From NCBI GenBank assembly GCA_034180415.1, contig JAXFOK010000045.1, forward strand, positions 1 through 11,783: a stretch of DNA of 11,783 bases. Direction: 5' to 3'. Position 1 is the stretch's first letter, and each line of letters opens with the position of its first letter. This document shows, one piece after another, positions 9,401-11,783 of this stretch. The notes under the pieces were generated by a model. It saw nothing but the letters and a program-made list of their open reading frames with translations, was not told where the DNA came from and did no database searches. The DNA is from CAKMMH01 sp927798255. GTDB taxonomy: Bacteria > Bdellovibrionota_C > UBA2361 > CAKMMH01. The translations under genes and the position numbers were made by a program.

Positions 9401-9484
9401 CTTTTTAACACGCTTTCAAATCGAGATGTTGTGTATGATGTGGTAGATAACTATGAGCATCTTTTAGATATAGTTAGAGCTTAA
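6410..9484 (+). CDS. res: Type III restriction subunit Res (SF2 helicase plus PD-ExK nuclease)
   Basis: A 1024-residue restriction subunit that, bound to Mod, hydrolyses ATP to communicate between inversely oriented unmethylated sites and then cuts the DNA. Counting from the ATG at 6410, a Q-like opening (IQPYQTEAV) leads to Walker A METGTGKT at 104-111, motif II DEPQ from 230, motif III SATH from 256, motif V in the SALREGWDNP segment, and motif VI QEVGRGLRL at 558-566. The C-terminal PD-ExK nuclease shows D956 (SPDWAI) and E974-T-K976 (AETKG), all key residues present. The length is close to known Res proteins (about 970). An upstream in-frame ATG at 6392 would add six residues but lacks a ribosome site. 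It is separated from mod copy 1 by hairpins and followed after 51 bases by mod copy 2. It appears intact. Confidence 0.95.
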   Translation: MNEMKFKFKIQPYQTEAVESVINVFKGQGFDDKFVYRRDAKVERGGWNWRLSEDELLMGFANKALTLDSKDILSNIQKVQNDNNVKQSDNLTGKLGACSLDVEMETGTGKTYVYIKTIFELNKKYGWSKFIVVVPSIAIREGVAKSFKITKDHFMEYYGKKAHYFVYDSKDLTKIDDFSKSPDINVMIINIQAFNARGKDARRISMKLDEFESRRPIDVIKANHPIVILDEPQKMGGSATKESLKEFNPLFCLNYSATHKDHHDLVYVLDAFDAYNNKLVKKIEVKGIEVKNLQGKDSYIFFENILISPNKPPMAKLEFEVKHKAGIKRETRILSEDDDLYALSKDMEQYKGYRISDINPVTNTLSFTNGIKLYAGEVLGNLEEKELRRIQIRETILSHFEKEEELFEKGIKTLSLFFIDEVSKYRRYDEKGNELNSEYGDIFEEEYKKVLDEYLNRFESPYIKYLKNIDVTKTHAGYFSIDKQGHKVNSKTERGSDISSDISAYDLILKDKEILLSFENPVRFIFSHSALREGWDNPNVFQICTLKQGGNSSSQKRQEVGRGLRLAVNQKGERQDVNELGTEVHNINKLTVIASDGYKDFVADLQKGIREDLYDRPTRATADYFTGKVVSDGKGNSVVISEKQGKDIYRYLARNNYIDDNDKITSCYKDDLANNTLKELPESVQEMKEGVHNLIQCVFDEDLVNNMISNGRDAKVPENALNDNFYKKEFQTLWGLINHKYTYRVDFNSDELIKNAIRNLNKNLFVSKMRYTVTIGQQANEQNLDKLNNDTSFLVKNSSTKDLNTEQNSSVRYDLIGKISDGTKLTRKTVVKILKGINKETFDMYKENPEDFMAKTIRLIKDEKATMLVEHISYNKTENTYDTSIFTTKKNSDASKCYRAQKNVQDYVLIDGYAKDGKSIEKTFAESLDLASEVCAYAKLPRGFSIPTPLENYSPDWAIAFYKGTVKHIFFIAETKGSMNSLDLRVGENAKIECAKKLFNTLSNRDVVYDVVDNYEHLLDIVRA

Positions 9485-9535
9485 AATAAAAAAATTTATT
9501 AAAAAAGTACATAATATATTTAGGAAATAATAAAT

Positions 9536-11452
9536 ATGAATGAAAAAATCAAATGTGAAAAATTAAAGATGATGACAAAAAATCTTACTAATGAAAAATA
9601 TGATGCTTTAGTTTCTCTTTTTCCAAATGCTATAACTGAAACAATAGATGAAGAAGGAAATGTTGTAAGAGCAATTGATGCAGATATTTTAGAACAAGAA
9701 ATTTCACAAAAAGTTGTAAAAGGACAAGAAGAACGTTATCAATTTACTTGGCCAGATAAAAAGAAATCAGTAATTTTAGCAAATAAGCCATCTACTAAAA
9801 CTTTAAAATTAGATACTAAATCTTCTTTTGGAAGAAATGGTGAAAAGGGAAGTATCGATACGGGAAATATCTATATTGAAGGTGATAATCTTGAAGCTTT
9901 AAAACTTCTCCATGAAACCTATTTAGGTAAAATTAAAATGATTTATATAGATCCCCCGTATAATACTGGGAATGATTTTGTTTATAAAGATAATTTTACA
10001 AAATCAACAGATGAATATTTAAAAGAAAGTGATCAATTTGATGAAGAAGGAAATAGGTTAGTTCAAAATTTAGAAAGTAATGGTCGTTTTCATACAGATT
10101 GGCTTAATATGATGTATCCACGACTAAGACTTGCTAAAGATTTACTTACAGATGATGGTGTAATTTTTATTAGTATCGATGATAATGAACAAGAAAATCT
10201 AAAAAAGATTTGTGATGAAATTTTTGGAGCATCAATGTTTATCGCAAATTTTAAATGGAATAGAGTTAAAAAAGCTCCGAGCCTTTCAGGTAGTGTGCGT
10301 ACTAAATATGAATATATATTATCATATTATAAGAAAGAACGTTTTAAACTTTTTGGGAAAGCTTCATATAATAAGCAAGGTCCTCTATGGCATTTACCAA
10401 ATAAAAACCAAGTGTTAATATTCCCTACCAAAAGTATTCGAGTAAAACAAAGTTTCCCTAAAAAATATTATGGTGGTACATATAAGGTGGAACTTTTGGA
10501 TGATTTAATATGTGAAAATGGTTTTAATAAAAATGAAGTTAGAATCGCTGCTTGTTCTGCTTGGGGACAAGAAAAGATTTATAAGTATGTTAAAGAAGGA
10601 AAAACTTTTGAGATAAAGAAAGATTTAACAACTGTTTATACAGATTTAGATAGTGATAACAATTTTATAGCGCCATCTGATATTATTAATCAAGAAGAAT
10701 GTGGGGTTAAATGCAATACAGATGCTAATGATGAATTGAAAAACTTAGGGATTCCTTTTGATTATTCAAAACCTACAGGTCTTATTGAATACCTTGTAAA
10801 AATGATTCCAACAAATGATAAACCAATGCTCGTTTTAGATTTTTTCTCTGGTTCAGCAACCACTGCTCATGCAATAATGAAATTAAATTCGGAAGATGGG
10901 CAGATTAGAAATTATATTTTAGTGCAATTACCTGAGGTCTCAGATAATCCTAGTTATAAAAATATTTGTGAGATAGGTAAAAAAAGAATACAAGAATCAG
11001 GTTTAAAAATTAAAGAGAGCCATCCGTTATTCGATAAAAATCTTGATATTGGTTTTAGAGTATTTAAAGTTGATGAGAGTAATATGAAAGATGTATATTA
11101 TCTACCAGAAGAATTAAAGCAAGCTCAACTTGATTTTTTTGAAAGTAATATTAAGGATAATGCCACAAATGAAGATTTATTTATTCAAGTTATGCTTGAG
11201 CTCGGCATTCCTCTTTCAGAGAAAATAACAAAAGAAGAAATAGATGGTAAGGAAATATTATTTGTTAATGATAATTTTTTGATAGCCTCATTTGATACAG
11301 GACTTACAGAAAATGTTATAACACAAATTGCTAAAAAAACTCCAGAATATGCAGTGTTTAAAGATGGTAGTTACGCATCTGATGTAGTGTTTGCAAACTT
11401 TGAACAAATTTTTGAAACATATAGTCCTAATACTAAAAGGAAAATAATTTAG
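9536..11452 (+). CDS. mod: Type III DNA adenine-N6 methyltransferase Mod, copy 2
   Basis: A 638-residue beta-class methyltransferase, close to the usual Type III Mod length (about 640). Motif IV DPPYNTG is at residues 139-145 and motif I DFFSGS at 435-440. The recognition region, about residues 235-410 (from FKWNRVKKAPSLSGS to about CNTDANDELKNLG), has no visible similarity to that of copy 1, so a different DNA site is expected. The N-terminal third and the last ~135 residues are near-identical to copy 1, the parts likely to serve dimerisation and Res contact (inference). The ATG at 9536 has AGGAA at 9522-9526 upstream. It starts 51 bases after res, with no terminator in the gap, so it is probably co-transcribed with res. 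No frameshift or stop is visible. Confidence 0.95.
   Translation: MNEKIKCEKLKMMTKNLTNEKYDALVSLFPNAITETIDEEGNVVRAIDADILEQEISQKVVKGQEERYQFTWPDKKKSVILANKPSTKTLKLDTKSSFGRNGEKGSIDTGNIYIEGDNLEALKLLHETYLGKIKMIYIDPPYNTGNDFVYKDNFTKSTDEYLKESDQFDEEGNRLVQNLESNGRFHTDWLNMMYPRLRLAKDLLTDDGVIFISIDDNEQENLKKICDEIFGASMFIANFKWNRVKKAPSLSGSVRTKYEYILSYYKKERFKLFGKASYNKQGPLWHLPNKNQVLIFPTKSIRVKQSFPKKYYGGTYKVELLDDLICENGFNKNEVRIAACSAWGQEKIYKYVKEGKTFEIKKDLTTVYTDLDSDNNFIAPSDIINQEECGVKCNTDANDELKNLGIPFDYSKPTGLIEYLVKMIPTNDKPMLVLDFFSGSATTAHAIMKLNSEDGQIRNYILVQLPEVSDNPSYKNICEIGKKRIQESGLKIKESHPLFDKNLDIGFRVFKVDESNMKDVYYLPEELKQAQLDFFESNIKDNATNEDLFIQVMLELGIPLSEKITKEEIDGKEILFVNDNFLIASFDTGLTENVITQIAKKTPEYAVFKDGSYASDVVFANFEQIFETYSPNTKRKII
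9728..9831 (+). repeat. 104-base direct repeat, copy 2 (inside mod copy 2)
   Basis: Identical to 4297-4400 in mod copy 1, offset 5431 bases, same strand and same codon frame. A second, shorter identical stretch of 40 bases links 5783-5822 and 11037-11076 near the 3' ends of the two genes. Recombination between the 104-base copies would remove all of res and join the start of copy 1 to the rest of copy 2. Confidence 0.93.
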
Positions 11453-11478
11453 CTTTTATTATAATTAAAGAATACATT

Positions 11479-11652
11479 ATGAAAAATGATAAAATTAAAG
11501 TTTTAGATAACAACGAACTATTTGAACGAGTTTGACCAGGAGAAAGAGACGATGCTAATTTAGCACATACGCCTATCTCAAAAGATGTTAAAAAAACACT
11601 GTTTCTTAGTAAATATAGATGATTTTTAGTAGATAACCATAAAAAGAGGTAA
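11479..11652 (+). pseudogene. Short reading frame with two in-frame TGA codons, no family recognised
   Basis: From ATG at 11479 to TAA at 11650-11652 there are 57 codons, two of them TGA (11533-11535 and 11620-11622). Read through, the product begins MKNDKIKVLDNNELFERV, then stop, PGERDDANLAHTPISKDVKK and TLFLSKYR, then stop, FLVDNHKKR. The composition looks protein-like, charged and soluble, and the opposite strand reads as a Ser/Leu-rich shadow, as expected behind a real gene. Trp would fit both TGA positions and a single G-to-A change from TGG would explain each. It is either a decayed small gene or gene tail, a frame in an organism reading TGA as Trp or Gly, or chance. The first 18 codons could be made as a short peptide. 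I recognise no family. Only a weak AAAG lies upstream of the ATG. Confidence 0.35.
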
Positions 11653-11783
11653 GCTTCCTAATATATTATATTTTTGTATACATAACTAGCTAGAAATGTT
11701 AATTTTTTTAATTTGAGATGTTGTTGATTAAATTAACTTTTTTCCACTATAATCTTCACACTTTGTCACAATGACTATTATGA
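11653..11783 (+). other. Non-coding AT-rich right edge
   Basis: No gene is seen on either strand between the broken frame and the right edge. The stretch holds the promoter-like pair at 11724-11753 and a small inverted repeat, GTCA-CAA-TGAC, just downstream at about 11765-11775. An ATG at 11771 overlaps that repeat but has no ribosome-binding site, and only four codons are visible. Confidence 0.5.
11724..11753 (+). promoter_or_regulatory. Putative sigma-70 promoter pointing out of the window
   Basis: TTGATT (11724-11729) as a -35 element is separated by 18 bases from a perfect TATAAT (11748-11753). Transcription would start near 11760 and read out of the right edge, probably the first gene beyond the island. 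In DNA this AT-rich, chance matches are common, so confidence is moderate. Confidence 0.45.

Noticed and set aside
10212..10418. Plus-strand frame inside the recognition region of mod copy 2
   Set aside because: An out-of-frame shadow; the mod frame is uninterrupted across it and carries the expected motifs on both sides.
11533..11622. Selenocysteine reading of the two TGA codons
   Set aside because: No SECIS-like stem-loop with a suitable apical loop was noticed directly after either TGA, and the surroundings do not resemble a redox motif.
1..11783. CRISPR array, tRNA, rRNA or insertion sequence
   Set aside because: No regularly spaced repeats, no tRNA-like cloverleaf with a GTTCGA-type arm, no transposase frame and no terminal inverted repeats were seen.

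Overview
The window is AT-rich throughout. Except for the last ~330 bases it is filled by one co-directional block of genes on the + strand. The organism cannot be named securely. The only housekeeping sequence is the last ~56 codons of a peptide deformylase whose HEIDH region reads like proteobacterial versions, so an AT-rich proteobacterium is a weak guess. All 28 Trp codons in the five complete genes, and the one in the deformylase fragment, are TGG, and none of these frames contains TGA, so they read in the standard code.

Layout: (1) 2-172, 3' end of def. (2) 180-3428, a 1082-residue SNF2-type helicase with a degenerate phospholipase-D-like N-terminus, starting 7 bases after the def stop. 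(3) 3432-4067, a DUF4391-like protein with a coiled-coil tail. (4) 4120-6198, a Type III DNA adenine methyltransferase (Mod copy 1). (5) 6199-6409, a 211-base gap with three inverted repeats, one a strong terminator-like hairpin. (6) 6410-9484, a Type III restriction subunit (Res) with a helicase core and a C-terminal PD-ExK nuclease. (7) 9536-11452, a second Mod sharing its N- and C-terminal parts with copy 1 but carrying an unrelated target-recognition region. (8) 11453-11783, a short reading frame broken by two in-frame TGA codons, then a promoter-like sequence pointing out of the window.

The five large genes form an expanded Type III restriction-modification island. Mod and Res are the expected core. 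The SNF2/PLD-like helicase and the DUF4391 protein are accessory genes that I recall beside such Mod/Res pairs, but their role is not something I can state as established. The unusual points are two Mods with different recognition regions around a single Res, a 104-base perfectly identical block shared by the two mods, and the hairpin cluster just ahead of res, which could hold restriction expression below methylation expression.
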